NCBI GenBank assembly: GCA_030604905.1
Contig: JAUVVA010000020.1
Coordinates: 1 to 43,458, forward strand
DNA: 43,458 bases
From: Verrucomicrobiota bacterium
GTDB taxonomy: Bacteria > Verrucomicrobiota > Verrucomicrobiia > Opitutales > Opitutaceae
Direction of reading: 5' to 3'
The notes below the pieces were generated by a model. That model had not been told where the DNA came from. It did no database searches and saw nothing but the letters and a program-made list of their open reading frames with translations. Positions 8,673 through 19,032 of this stretch are shown in pieces. A program made the position numbers and the translations under genes. Position 1 is the stretch's first letter, and each line of letters begins with the position of its first letter.

Positions 8673-8938
8673 GCCGCGCCGTCCAACTGAATCATCCCGG
8701 CTGAGCGCCGGGTGACGGGCCTTGACCGCTCCGTCCAAAACTTTGCGTCGCCTCGTTCTGCCGCGCGGTCCGACGGGTCTGCGCGAGCTCCGTGTCCGGC
8801 TCTGTGTTCTGCGCCTCGCCCCTACGAGTTTTTGCGCCTCTTGCGGCGTTTTGTGGAGCTGCGAAGCCGGCGTCAAAGGGACGATCCGGTGCTGAAATCA
8901 GGTTGCGGCCGGAGGGCAGTTCCCGCCATTCCTCTGCC

Positions 8939-10126
8939 ATGGCTTTCATCTCGACGCGTAGCGCCAACGCCGCCCCCGCCACTTCGCTTCGTTCCCCGAC
9001 TGCCGGCGCCCCGCGCAAGAGCGCGGTGAGCGCGCAGGCGCTGGCAAAGCAGAAAGCCTACGAGAAGAAGGCGAAGAACTACAAACTGCCGCTCGGTGAG
9101 CTGGCGATCTTCACCCAGCAGCTCGCATCGCTGCTCAGCGCCGGCCTGCCGCTTGTCCAGTGCTTGGAAGCGCTGCAGGATCAGACCGAGGACCCGGTTT
9201 TTCGAGTGATCATCCGCGACGTGCGGATCGAGATTTCCCAAGGCAGCGCGTTTTCGGCCGCGGTGAAGCTTTATCCCAAGGCCTTTAACACGCTCTTCAT
9301 CTCGATGGTCGAGGCGGGCGAGGCCTCGGGCGCTTTGGCGGAGATTTTGTCGAAGGTCGCGGTCTACTTCGAGGCGAGCGTCAAGCTGAGCAAGAAGGTC
9401 AAGTCCGCCATGACCTACCCGATCGCGGTCATCGGCTTGGCCATCGCCTTGGTCAACGTGTTGTTGATTTTTGTGATCCCGGTGTTCGCGGCGATGTTCG
9501 AGGACTTCGGCGCGAAGTTGCCCGCGCCCACCCAGATGCTGATCGACCTGAGCGATTTTCTGAAGGGCAACTTCCACTGGTTGATGCTCGGAGTCGGTGC
9601 TGTGTTTTGGCTCCTGCGCAAGTTCGTCTCCACCCCGAAAGGGCGACGAATCAAGGACCAGTCCCTCGTGCGCGCGCCCATCTTTGGCAACCTCGTCCAC
9701 AAGATCGCCCTTTCCCGTTTCTGCCGCACCTACGCCACCTTGATCCGCTCGGGCGTGCCGATCCTTCGCACCCTGGAGATCGTCGCGGCGGCGTCCAACA
9801 AGGTGCAGATCGAGGACGCCTGCGCCGAGATCGCCAAACACGTCAGCCAAGGCGGCCAAGTCTCCGAGGTCCTGGCGGTCAACCCCTTCTTCCCGCCGAT
9901 GATGAAGCACATGGTGAAGGCCGGTGAATCCACCGGCAACGTCGACGGCATGATGAACAAGATCGCCGATTTCTACGACACCGAGTCCGAGGCCACGGTC
10001 GCTTCGCTCACCTCCTTGATCGAGCCGATGCTCATCGTGTTTCTCGGCGTGGTGGTTGGCGGCATCGTCATGGCGATGTTCCTCCCCATCTTCCAACTTG
10101 GCGCGGTGGCCGGTGGCTTGCAGTAA
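8939..10126 (+). CDS. pilC: Type IV pilus/type II secretion inner-membrane platform protein (PilC/GspF family)
   Basis: This 395-residue protein has the duplicated T2SSF architecture. The first domain begins around residue 60 with F-T-Q-Q-L-A-S-L-L-S-A-G-L-P-L; the second begins near 260 with F-C-R-T-Y-A-T-L-I-R-S-G-V-P. Both contain E-A-G-E-A-S-G or K-A-G-E-S-T-G motifs, and there are three membrane helices. PilC/GspF is the platform around which the assembly ATPases work. The ATG at 8939 is chosen because the frame upstream has no pilC-like sequence. No pilB or pilT is in the window. The product could serve the two pseudopilin cassettes at 2-2512 and 27315-30166. The next gene, a regulator, begins about 97 bases downstream. 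Confidence 0.93.
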   Translation: MAFISTRSANAAPATSLRSPTAGAPRKSAVSAQALAKQKAYEKKAKNYKLPLGELAIFTQQLASLLSAGLPLVQCLEALQDQTEDPVFRVIIRDVRIEISQGSAFSAAVKLYPKAFNTLFISMVEAGEASGALAEILSKVAVYFEASVKLSKKVKSAMTYPIAVIGLAIALVNVLLIFVIPVFAAMFEDFGAKLPAPTQMLIDLSDFLKGNFHWLMLGVGAVFWLLRKFVSTPKGRRIKDQSLVRAPIFGNLVHKIALSRFCRTYATLIRSGVPILRTLEIVAAASNKVQIEDACAEIAKHVSQGGQVSEVLAVNPFFPPMMKHMVKAGESTGNVDGMMNKIADFYDTESEATVASLTSLIEPMLIVFLGVVVGGIVMAMFLPIFQLGAVAGGLQ

Positions 10127-10222
10127 GGGAAATCCCCCCTTGCTCGCGGCTTGCGCCACGAGGCCAAGGGCGTGAGTTTGCGCTACCTCTCCGCCATTTT
10201 ACCCTCCGATTTTCCGAGCCCC

Positions 10223-11485
10223 ATGCCGTCCGTCCTTATCGTCGACGATCTTCTCTCCATCCATGAGATGCTGGAGGCGGTTATCCAACCCACCGGATAC
10301 AGCACCGCCTTCGCGACCGACGGGGAAAAGGCGCTGACGCGCTACAAGGCCGAAAAATACGACCTCGTGCTGGCCGACATCGACATGAAGCCGATGGACG
10401 GCATCACGCTGCTGCGCCAGCTCAAGGCCTACGATCCCACCGCCGTGGTCATCATCATGACGGCCTATGCCTCGACGGAAAGCGCCGTGCAGGCGCTGAA
10501 GTTTGGGGCGTTCGACTACCTCCAGAAACCCTTCCGGGTCGACGACCTCATCTCCACCCTGAAGCGGGCCCTCGAATACCGACGCTTCAGTGTCGAGCGT
10601 CCGGCCGAGGCGGCCGCGGGGGCGCTGGGCGGTGGAGCGCGCGACATCGAGACGACGCTGGTCGGCACCAGCGCCGCGCACAAGAAACTCATCCAGCAGG
10701 TCAAAAAACTGGCCGCCGTGCGCACCCCGGTCCTGCTCCAGGGCGAAGGCGGCACCGGAAAGACCACGATCGCCGAGATCCTGCACGCCGGCAGCGCGCC
10801 GGCCGACGCGCCTTTTGTGCGCATCGACTGCGCGCAAAGCTCCGAGGAGAGTTTTCGCAACGGCCTGCTCGGCGACAACGGTGCCGGCGGCGTGTGGCTC
10901 ACCCAGGCCCGCGGCGGCACGCTCCTTCTTCAAAACATCGAGAAGCTGGCCCCGTCGCTCCAACGCGAGCTCGTCGGCGTGCTTCGCACCCACTCCCAGG
11001 CCTTTCGCCTCGTGTGCACCAGCGGCGAGGACCTCGAGCGCCTCACCGAGGAGGGTCGCTTTGACGACGAGCTCTTTTACCGCGTCGCCTCCCTTCCGGT
11101 CGTCCTCCCCGCGCTGCGCGACCGCACCGACGACATCCCGGCGCTGGTGAAGCACTTCTCCTCACGCGCCGCCAATCCGAACTTCGACTCCAAGTTGATC
11201 GAGTTCACCCCGGACGCGCTCCAGGTGCTGAGGGCCTACCCCTGGCCCGGCAACATCACCGACCTCGCCCAAGTGGTGGGCAAGATCGCCGCATCCACCG
11301 ACGCCCGCGTGGTCGACGTCGATCAGCTCCCGCTCCGCCTCAAGGATCTCGGGGGCTGGCCCAAGCTCGCCGACTACCTCGCCCTGCAGGAGAAGCACTA
11401 CATCGAGCAAGTTCTCCACGCCTGTCGCGGCAACAAGGAGCAGGCCGCGCGCGTGCTTGGCATCGATCTGGCCCGCGTCGGTTGA
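10223..11485 (+). CDS. Degenerate NtrC-like response regulator, C-terminally truncated
   Basis: This 420-residue protein has an intact receiver domain (residues 1-120; D9, phospho-acceptor D52, T80, K102) and an AAA+ domain related to sigma-54 activators, with Walker A G-E-G-G-T-G-K at 174-180. Two activator hallmarks are missing. The G-A-F-T-G-A loop is absent, and the Walker B acidic pair is replaced by Q237-N238 in L-L-L-Q-N-I. The Fis-type DNA-binding helix pair starts (N-K-E-Q-A-A-R-V-L-G-I-D-L) but stops after A-R-V-G, where the recognition helix should be. It is therefore unlikely to be a normal sigma-54 activator. It may have become a phosphorylation-controlled binding protein, or the gene may carry a frameshift near 11480. 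It follows pilC closely. Confidence 0.85.
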   Translation: MPSVLIVDDLLSIHEMLEAVIQPTGYSTAFATDGEKALTRYKAEKYDLVLADIDMKPMDGITLLRQLKAYDPTAVVIIMTAYASTESAVQALKFGAFDYLQKPFRVDDLISTLKRALEYRRFSVERPAEAAAGALGGGARDIETTLVGTSAAHKKLIQQVKKLAAVRTPVLLQGEGGTGKTTIAEILHAGSAPADAPFVRIDCAQSSEESFRNGLLGDNGAGGVWLTQARGGTLLLQNIEKLAPSLQRELVGVLRTHSQAFRLVCTSGEDLERLTEEGRFDDELFYRVASLPVVLPALRDRTDDIPALVKHFSSRAANPNFDSKLIEFTPDALQVLRAYPWPGNITDLAQVVGKIAASTDARVVDVDQLPLRLKDLGGWPKLADYLALQEKHYIEQVLHACRGNKEQAARVLGIDLARVG

Positions 11486-11570
11486 TCCGACGCCTCCCCA
11501 TGCCGTCCGGCCCGGGCGCGCCGCCGGATCCGAGGGGCGAGCCGCGCGTCCGCCAGACGACGCGGGCGGG

Positions 11571-12323
11571 CTACGAGACCCAGAGCAGCCGGGCCATCAC
11601 GGCCAGCACCATCACGATGAAGACCGGCCGCACGAAGCGTGCGCCACGCTTGATCGCCAGCCCGGCCCCGAGCCTCGCCCCCACGATTTGTCCTGCGCCC
11701 ATCGCCAGACCCGCCGCGAGGTGGATCTGCCCGCCCGCCGCGAAGACCGCGAGCGAGGCGAGGTTGCTGGTCGCGTTCATCACCTTCGTGTAGGCGGTGG
11801 CCTTGAGAAAGTTGTGCCCCAGCAGGCCGACCAGCGCGATGGTCCAAAACGAGCCCGTGCCCGGTCCGAAAAAGCCGTCGTAAAAGCCGAGCCCGAGGCC
11901 GAAGACCGTGAAAAACACCGGCGCCGCCACGCGTGGCGGGTGGTCGCCGTCGCCAAGCTTGGGTCGGAGCAGGGTGTAGACGACGATGGCGCCGAGCAGC
12001 CACGGGATCGCCGCCTCCAGGAAGCGCGCGTCCAGCACGCGCACGGTGGCCGCGCCCGCGATCGCGCCGGCCAGCGTGGCGATCACGCCGATCTTGCAGG
12101 CGCGCCGATCAAGCAGGCCGTGGCGCGCGTAGCGGAAGACCGCCATCACCGCGCCGAAGCTCGATTGGAGCTTGTTGGTGCCGAGCGCGAGCTGGACGGG
12201 CATGCCGAGGTTTAGCAACACCGGCAGGGAGATCACTCCGCCGCCGCCCGCCACGGCGTCGACCAAGCCGGCGAAGAGACCGACCAGGAAGAGCAGCGGG
12301 TAAAGGTGCGGGGCGATCTCCAT
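11571..12323 (-). CDS. TSUP-family transporter (TauE/SafE/YfcA type)
   Basis: This 250-residue integral membrane protein has about eight hydrophobic helices in two repeats. It shows the TSUP signature G-L-F-A-G-L-V-D-A-V-A-G-G-G-G near the N-terminus, the A-L-G-T-N-K-L-Q motif, and F-Y-D-G-F-F-G-P-G-T-G in the second half. These match the YfcA branch of the sulfite/organosulfonate exporter family. Members export or import small sulfur-containing or organic anions across the inner membrane; the substrate is not visible here. It is convergent with the NtrC-like gene and 123 bases from the next minus-strand gene. Confidence 0.9.
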   Translation of the reverse strand: MEIAPHLYPLLFLVGLFAGLVDAVAGGGGVISLPVLLNLGMPVQLALGTNKLQSSFGAVMAVFRYARHGLLDRRACKIGVIATLAGAIAGAATVRVLDARFLEAAIPWLLGAIVVYTLLRPKLGDGDHPPRVAAPVFFTVFGLGLGFYDGFFGPGTGSFWTIALVGLLGHNFLKATAYTKVMNATSNLASLAVFAAGGQIHLAAGLAMGAGQIVGARLGAGLAIKRGARFVRPVFIVMVLAVMARLLWVS

Positions 12324-12446
12324 GGCGCGAGGCGACTCGCGACAAGCTGCTCAGGGCCCGGGCCCGGCGGCGATGCGCAAAACGTGCGGGCGTAGCGCCA
12401 CGCCATCGGCGAGGGAGGCCGCGCTCCGCCTCGCCGGCCACTCCGC

Positions 12447-12956
12447 TCAAACCGTGCAGGGCCGGGCCACGCCGCGATGCGAGGCGGCGCGTTGCAAGGC
12501 CGCCGCCGAGCGCTCCTTGTCCTGCGCCTCCAGCGCGGTGCGGCGCTGGCAGAGGGAGCAGAAGAGGGAGATCTCGTCGGTGGCGACGCGGCGCCAGGCC
12601 AAGCTGAGGGTGCGGCACAGGTGCTCGCGCTCGCCCGGCGCGAGGTGGGGCAGGGCGTCGGATTGTCCCCAGAGCACGTCGAAGGTCGCGCATTCCCCGG
12701 TCAGGTAGAAGGCGACCAAGGGGTTGAGGCCGCAGCGGCAGGAGACCGGCTCCTCCGTCGCATGGGCCGCGCCGTCCGCCGGCGCTTGCGCCGCCTCCTG
12801 TCGCACGCGGGCGAGGGCCGGCGCCATCAAGGGGCCGAGCAGGTCGGGATGGGCCAGGGCGCTCGAGGGCGGCAGCGCGCGCAACCTCTCCCGCCAACGG
12901 GTGAGCACGCGGGCGGCGTGTCGGTCGAGCAGAGGACGCGGGTCGCCGGGGTTCAT
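12447..12956 (-). CDS. Cys-rich cytoplasmic protein, unknown function
   Basis: This 169-residue protein has no membrane segment or signal peptide. Its N-terminal half is helical and Arg/Ala/Leu-rich. The second half holds C-R-C-G-L-N-P, G-E-C, E-H-L-C and F-C-S-L-C-Q-R-R, a spacing that suggests a zinc or iron-sulfur site. I do not recognise a family. The ATG at 12956 is the first after a long stretch antisense to intergenic sequence. It is divergent from the cco locus with 190 bases between start codons, so it could share that control region. A role in redox or metal sensing is only a guess. Confidence 0.6.
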   Translation of the reverse strand: MNPGDPRPLLDRHAARVLTRWRERLRALPPSSALAHPDLLGPLMAPALARVRQEAAQAPADGAAHATEEPVSCRCGLNPLVAFYLTGECATFDVLWGQSDALPHLAPGEREHLCRTLSLAWRRVATDEISLFCSLCQRRTALEAQDKERSAAALQRAASHRGVARPCTV

Positions 12957-13146
12957 GCCCCCAACGGTAGCCGACAGCGCCTTGCACGGCGTGTCCTTCC
13001 TTGGCCGACGCTGCGCGCCCCTTGGCCGTTTTTTGCGCGTTCGCCAAGAAACGCGTGCCCGCCGCCAAGGCCCGCGCAGCGGCCGGGGGCCGCCTTCCGC
13101 TAAGGTGCGTGGCGCTAATTCGCGCATCACTCCCCGCCCTCCCGTC

Positions 13147-13431
13147 ATGGACGTCATCCCTCTCACGCTCGCCATCAGCCTGCTGCTTTCGCTCACCTTC
13201 ATCGCGCTTTTCGTGCGCGAGTTTTCCCGCCCCGGCCGCGCCGGTGCCGACCGCGACTCCCTCTTGCCCCTCGAGCAAGAAATGAGCGTCGCCGCCGCGA
13301 GCCCCGCCGCCGCTTCCGGCGAAGTGGTCGACGAGAACACCTGCGCCAGCCGCCGCAGCGACGGCAAGTGCTGCGCCTCCTGCCAGCGCCGCCGCGACCG
13401 CGCCGCCGCCAAGGCCACCCCTGGCAACTAG
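13147..13431 (+). CDS. CcoS-like small membrane protein with Cys-rich tail
   Basis: This 94-residue protein has one N-terminal membrane helix (residues 4-23), then F-V-R-E-F-S-R-P and an acidic segment. This is the layout and size of CcoS, a small cbb3 oxidase maturation factor, and it sits just before ccoNO where such a protein would fit. The C-terminal third is unusual for CcoS: it carries four cysteines (C-x8-C-C-x2-C) within a basic segment, perhaps for copper or another metal. Its stop codon lies inside a heptad repeat array. Placement in the cco locus is well supported; the CcoS name is a cautious analogy. Confidence 0.6.
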   Translation: MDVIPLTLAISLLLSLTFIALFVREFSRPGRAGADRDSLLPLEQEMSVAAASPAAASGEVVDENTCASRRSDGKCCASCQRRRDRAAAKATPGN

Positions 13432-13473
13432 TCTCTAGCTCCTAGCAACTAGTCCCTAGCCACTAGCTCCTGT
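13425..13473 (+). repeat. Heptanucleotide tandem repeat before ccoNO
   Basis: Six consecutive 7-base units each ending in CTAG, starting CAACTAG and TCTCTAG, run from 13425 to 13466. A seventh, degenerate unit follows. The CAACTAG unit recurs after exactly 21 bases. The array covers the stop codon of the CcoS-like gene and nearly all the gap before ccoNO, leaving no room for a normal ribosome binding site. Confidence 0.75.
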
Positions 13474-13480
13474 CTTTCCC

Positions 13481-15835
<2,355 letters not shown>

Positions 15836-15915
15836 GCTCCATGCGCCGCCCTCGGGCGGCGCCACATCCGACCTTCGACCCTTCGACTTTAGACCTTCGA
15901 CCACTCCCCCCGACC

Positions 15916-16092
15916 ATGTTCCGCCGCCTCATTCTCGAACACTGGATGGCCGTCTTCACGATCACGGCCTTCGTCACCGCCTTCACGATCTACCTCACCT
16001 GCGCCTGGAAGGCCCTGCGCATGAACCCGGCCCAGCGCGAGCGCTTCGCCCGCATGCCCTTGGATGAACGCAACGAGGGCGGCCCGGAGTGA
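15916..16092 (+). CDS. ccoQ: CcoQ-like small cbb3 oxidase subunit
   Basis: This 58-residue peptide has one membrane helix (residues 8-27), then W-K-A-L-R-M-N and an acidic C-terminus. Its size, single helix and place between ccoNO and ccoP match CcoQ/FixQ, which stabilises the cbb3 complex. Sequence similarity alone is weak at this length, so the name rests mainly on position. The start is the ATG at 15916, preceded by a C-rich run. Confidence 0.7.
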   Translation: MFRRLILEHWMAVFTITAFVTAFTIYLTCAWKALRMNPAQRERFARMPLDERNEGGPE

Positions 16093-16168
16093 CTAGAAGG
16101 GACCAAGCGGCCCGCGCCCCCGCCGTCCGGCAAATCCTCAAGCATCAATCTTTAAAATCCCAATTCCC

Positions 16169-16702
16169 ATGTCCGCTTCCAAGCCTCCGCAGGAACCCGG
16201 TGAAGATCCCATCCGGGAGCACGTCTTCGACGGCATCGCCGAATACGACAAACGCCTGCCCAACTGGTGGCTGATGACCCTCTACGCCACGATCGTCTTC
16301 GCCATCGTCTACTGGATGTGGTCGCAGCACTTCCGCCGCGACACCGACGGTCAGCGCGTCGACAACGTCGTGCGCGAGCTCCGCGCCGCCAAGCTCGCCG
16401 CCGCCGGCGCCTTCGACGACGCCGCGCTTTGGGCCATGAGTCGCACCCCCTCCATCATCGCCGCGGGCGAAGTCACCTATCGCAGCACCTGCGCCTCTTG
16501 CCACGGAGCGAACCTCGAAGGCGGCATCGGCTTCAACCTCGCCGACGGTCAGTGGGTGCACGGCGGGGCGCCGGTCGAGATTATGCGCGTCGTCGCCGAC
16601 GGCGTGGCCGGCACCGGCATGCCCGCCTGGGGCGGCTCCCTCGGGCCGCGCAAGACCGCGGAAGTGGTCGCGTTTATCCTGAGCAAGCACCCCGCGCCGT
16701 GA
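16169..16702 (+). CDS. ccoP: Short monoheme CcoP subunit of cbb3 oxidase
   Basis: This 177-residue protein starts with the CcoP N-terminus: D-G-I-A-E-Y-D-K-R-L-P-N-W-W at 21-34, followed by a membrane helix (35-52). It then has one cytochrome c domain with C108-A-S-C111-H112 and the axial methionine M151 in G-T-G-M-P-A-W-G. CcoP normally has two c-type hemes and is near 300 residues, so one heme domain is missing. Electrons would reach CcoO through a single heme here. The stop overlaps the likely GTG start of ccoG. Confidence 0.93.
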   Translation: MSASKPPQEPGEDPIREHVFDGIAEYDKRLPNWWLMTLYATIVFAIVYWMWSQHFRRDTDGQRVDNVVRELRAAKLAAAGAFDDAALWAMSRTPSIIAAGEVTYRSTCASCHGANLEGGIGFNLADGQWVHGGAPVEIMRVVADGVAGTGMPAWGGSLGPRKTAEVVAFILSKHPAP

Positions 16703-18180
16703 AAACATCCGCCCCTGGGAACGCCGAGCCCCAGCTCGGCAAACAGAAGCCGAGCCGGGGCTCGGCGCTCCCGGGGCGCGCCCCGCAACCCAACCGCGAC
16801 TCGGTCACCACGATTCGCGACGACGGCTCGCGCATGTTTCTGCATCCGGCGGATGCGCGTGGCTTCTGGACCCGCGCGCGCCGCGGCTCGGCCGCCCTGC
16901 TGATCTCGATCTACTTTCTCCTGCCCTGGATCCCGGTCGGCGGGCATCCGGCGGTCTTTCTCGATATCGCCAGCCGGCGCTTTCACCTCTTCGGCCACAC
17001 CCTCGCGTTTCAGGACGTCTGGCTGCTCTTCTTCGTCATCACCGGTCTCGGCTTCGGCCTGTTTTTCGTCACCGCCCTCCTCGGCCGCGTGTGGTGCGGC
17101 TGGGCCTGCCCGCAGACGGTTTTCCTTGATCACGTCTACCGCCGCGTGGAGCGCTGGATCGAGGGCGACGCCGTCGCGCGCCGCAAGCTCGACGCCGCGC
17201 CCTGGGACGCCGCCAAGGTGGGCAAGCGCGTCACCAAGCAGGTCGCCTTTGTCCTCATCTCCGCGATCATCACCCACCTCTTTCTCGCCTACTTCGTCTC
17301 GCTGCCGGAGTTGTGGAAAATGGTGACCCACTCGCCCGGCGAGCACTGGGGCGCCTTCCTCTTCATGGCGGTGGCGACGGGCATCCTGTATTTCAACTTC
17401 GCTTGGTTTCGTGAGCAGCTCTGCCTCGTCATCTGCCCTTACGGTCGCATGCAGTCGGTCTTGGTCGACGACCACTCGCTGGTGATCGGCTACGACACGA
17501 AACGCGGCGAACCGCGCGGAAAGCTCGGCACGCCCGACGCCGGCGCCTGCATCGACTGCAACCGCTGCGTGCAAGTCTGCCCCACCGGCATCGATATCCG
17601 TCAAGGTCTTCAGATCGAGTGCATCGCTTGCGCGGCCTGCATCGACGCCTGTGACGAGGTGATGGCGAAGGTGAATCGTCCGGCCGGGCTCGTGCGCTAC
17701 GATTCCACGGCCGCTTTCGACGGCGCGCGCACCCGCTGGCTGCGTCCGCGCATCTGGCTTTATCTCGTGCTCCTCGCGGCCGGCGCCACCGCCGCGCTGT
17801 GGGCCCTCTCCACCGTGCGGCCCGCGGTCATCGGAGTGACTCGCCTCGGCGGCATGCCCTACTTCGTCGACGCCGAGACGGTGCGAAACCAGTTCCTCGT
17901 CCGCCTCGTGAACAAGCGCGACGAGCCCGTGAGCTTCCGCGTGAGCGCCGAGACCCCGGAGGGGCTGCCGGTGCGGTTGGCGGGATTTGACGAGTTGCTC
18001 ACCCTCGCTCCCCTGGCCGAGGAGGTGCGGCCCCTCGTGATCAGCGTGCCGCGCGAGGCTTACGCCGGCAGTTTTCGTTTCCATGTCGTGGCGCAGCCCG
18101 AGGCGGGCGGTTTTGAACTGCGGCGCGCGGTGAATTTCACCGGGCCCGAGCCGGAGTTTCTTAGGGAGGATGCGCGATGA
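16699..18180 (+). CDS. ccoG: Cytochrome c oxidase accessory protein CcoG (polyferredoxin)
   Basis: This protein of about 493 residues is an integral membrane ferredoxin needed for cbb3 oxidase maturation, probably in copper reduction. It has the R-D-S-V-T-T-I-R-D-D-G start of CcoG, four to five membrane helices, the W-C-G-W-A-C-P-Q-T-V-F motif, and two ferredoxin Cys clusters (C-I-D-C-N-R-C-V-Q-V-C-P and C-I-A-C-A-A-C-I-D-A-C). A C-terminal Ig-like domain ends the protein. The GTG at 16699 overlaps the ccoP stop in GTGA; starting at the later ATG at 16834 would remove conserved residues. Residues 5-30 are encoded by a palindromic repeat and look like inserted sequence. Confidence 0.92.
   Translation: MKTSAPGNAEPQLGKQKPSRGSALPGRAPQPNRDSVTTIRDDGSRMFLHPADARGFWTRARRGSAALLISIYFLLPWIPVGGHPAVFLDIASRRFHLFGHTLAFQDVWLLFFVITGLGFGLFFVTALLGRVWCGWACPQTVFLDHVYRRVERWIEGDAVARRKLDAAPWDAAKVGKRVTKQVAFVLISAIITHLFLAYFVSLPELWKMVTHSPGEHWGAFLFMAVATGILYFNFAWFREQLCLVICPYGRMQSVLVDDHSLVIGYDTKRGEPRGKLGTPDAGACIDCNRCVQVCPTGIDIRQGLQIECIACAACIDACDEVMAKVNRPAGLVRYDSTAAFDGARTRWLRPRIWLYLVLLAAGATAALWALSTVRPAVIGVTRLGGMPYFVDAETVRNQFLVRLVNKRDEPVSFRVSAETPEGLPVRLAGFDELLTLAPLAEEVRPLVISVPREAYAGSFRFHVVAQPEAGGFELRRAVNFTGPEPEFLREDAR
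16713..16776. repeat. Double-hairpin palindromic repeat in the 5' end of ccoG
   Basis: Two 28-base arms, 16713-16740 and 16749-16776, are inverted copies with three mismatches, separated by 8 bases. Each arm also forms its own hairpin, GCCGAGC with GCTCGGC around a 4-base loop. The whole element lies in frame within the start of ccoG. This is the form of a REP/BIME-like repeat pair. Confidence 0.75.
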
Positions 18181-18335
18181 AGTCGTCCAAGTGGCTCTGG
18201 GTCTGCGTCGGCCTCGTGTTCGCGCTCATGTTCTGTGCGTGGACGGCGATGTTTCTGTTTTCGCGGCAAGCGCATGTGGAGTCGGTGCCGCTGAAGACGC
18301 CCCTGGTCGAACCGCCCGCCGAGGCCACGCCCTGA
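18177..18335 (+). CDS. 52-residue membrane peptide in the ccoH position
   Basis: The ATG overlaps the ccoG stop as ATGA, and the stop lies one base before the next start, so the gene is firmly within the operon. The 52-residue product has one membrane helix (residues 6-28, with several Trp, Cys and Phe) and a Pro/Glu-rich tail. The place between ccoG and the copper-related genes is where CcoH/FixH is often found, but this is far shorter than usual CcoH. It may be a reduced CcoH or a separate small subunit. Confidence 0.65.
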   Translation: MKSSKWLWVCVGLVFALMFCAWTAMFLFSRQAHVESVPLKTPLVEPPAEATP

Positions 18336-18336
18336 G

Positions 18337-19032
18337 ATGGAACTCGCCGCCGTCAACACCCCCGCGGCCGCCTTCGTGGCCGGACTGGTCACGAGCCTGC
18401 ACTGCGCCGGCATGTGCGGTCCGCTGGCCTGCCTGCTCGCGCCGGCGCGCGGCGAACGCGCCGACCTCGCGACGGTGCACACCGCCTACCACGGCTCGCG
18501 CCTCGCGGCCTATGCCGTGCTCGGCGCGGTGGCGGGCGGCGTGGGCGCGGCGCCGGCGGCTTTCTTCGACTCCGCCTTCGCGCGGGTGCTGCCCTGGGTG
18601 ATGGTGGTCTACTTTGTGTTTGTGGCGCTCAAGCTCGGTCACCGCCTGCCGCGCCTCGCCTTGCTGGGTCGTGTGCAGATGGCGCTGCGTGGCTGGGCGC
18701 GCGGCCGGCCGGCGACGCAGGTGGCGGCGACGATGGGCGCGGCCACGCCCCTGCTGCCCTGCGGGCCGCTCTACTTCCTGATCGCGATGGCGGGCTTCGC
18801 GGGTTCGGCGGCGCGGGGCGCGGAGATCCTGTTGGCCTTTGGTCTGGGCACGGTGCCGCTGCTCTGGCTCGCGCAGGCGAACGTGGGCTGGCTGCGCGCG
18901 CGCCTCACGCCGGTGGCGATGGGCCGCGCCCGCACCGGCCTGGCCCTCGCCGCCGCCGCGGTGCTCGTGTGGCGCCTGCGCGGAGATTTCGGGTTCATCG
19001 GCCCGAGCTTGGAGAACTGGGTATGCCACTAA
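18337..19032 (+). CDS. DsbD_2/TauE-SafE-like membrane protein of the cco locus
   Basis: This 231-residue membrane protein has about six helices. The first ends in S-L-H-C-A-G-M-C-G-P-L, the H-C-x-G-M-C motif found in the DsbD_2/TauE-like proteins that accompany cbb3 operons, and the fourth carries L-L-P-C-G-P-L-Y. The cysteines and histidine suggest copper handling or thiol-disulfide transfer during oxidase assembly; the exact role is not settled for the family. It starts one base after the 52-residue peptide. Its stop overlaps the antisense toxin gene by four bases. Confidence 0.85.
   Translation: MELAAVNTPAAAFVAGLVTSLHCAGMCGPLACLLAPARGERADLATVHTAYHGSRLAAYAVLGAVAGGVGAAPAAFFDSAFARVLPWVMVVYFVFVALKLGHRLPRLALLGRVQMALRGWARGRPATQVAATMGAATPLLPCGPLYFLIAMAGFAGSAARGAEILLAFGLGTVPLLWLAQANVGWLRARLTPVAMGRARTGLALAAAAVLVWRLRGDFGFIGPSLENWVCH

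Noticed and set aside
8696..8712. CCCGGC/GCCGGG hairpin after the small membrane protein gene
   Set aside because: Only 6 bp and no T tract, so too weak to call a terminator.
12957..13480. FNR/ANR-type site (TTGAT-N4-ATCAA) upstream of the cco genes
   Set aside because: I searched by eye for it because cbb3 operons often have one, but found no acceptable match.
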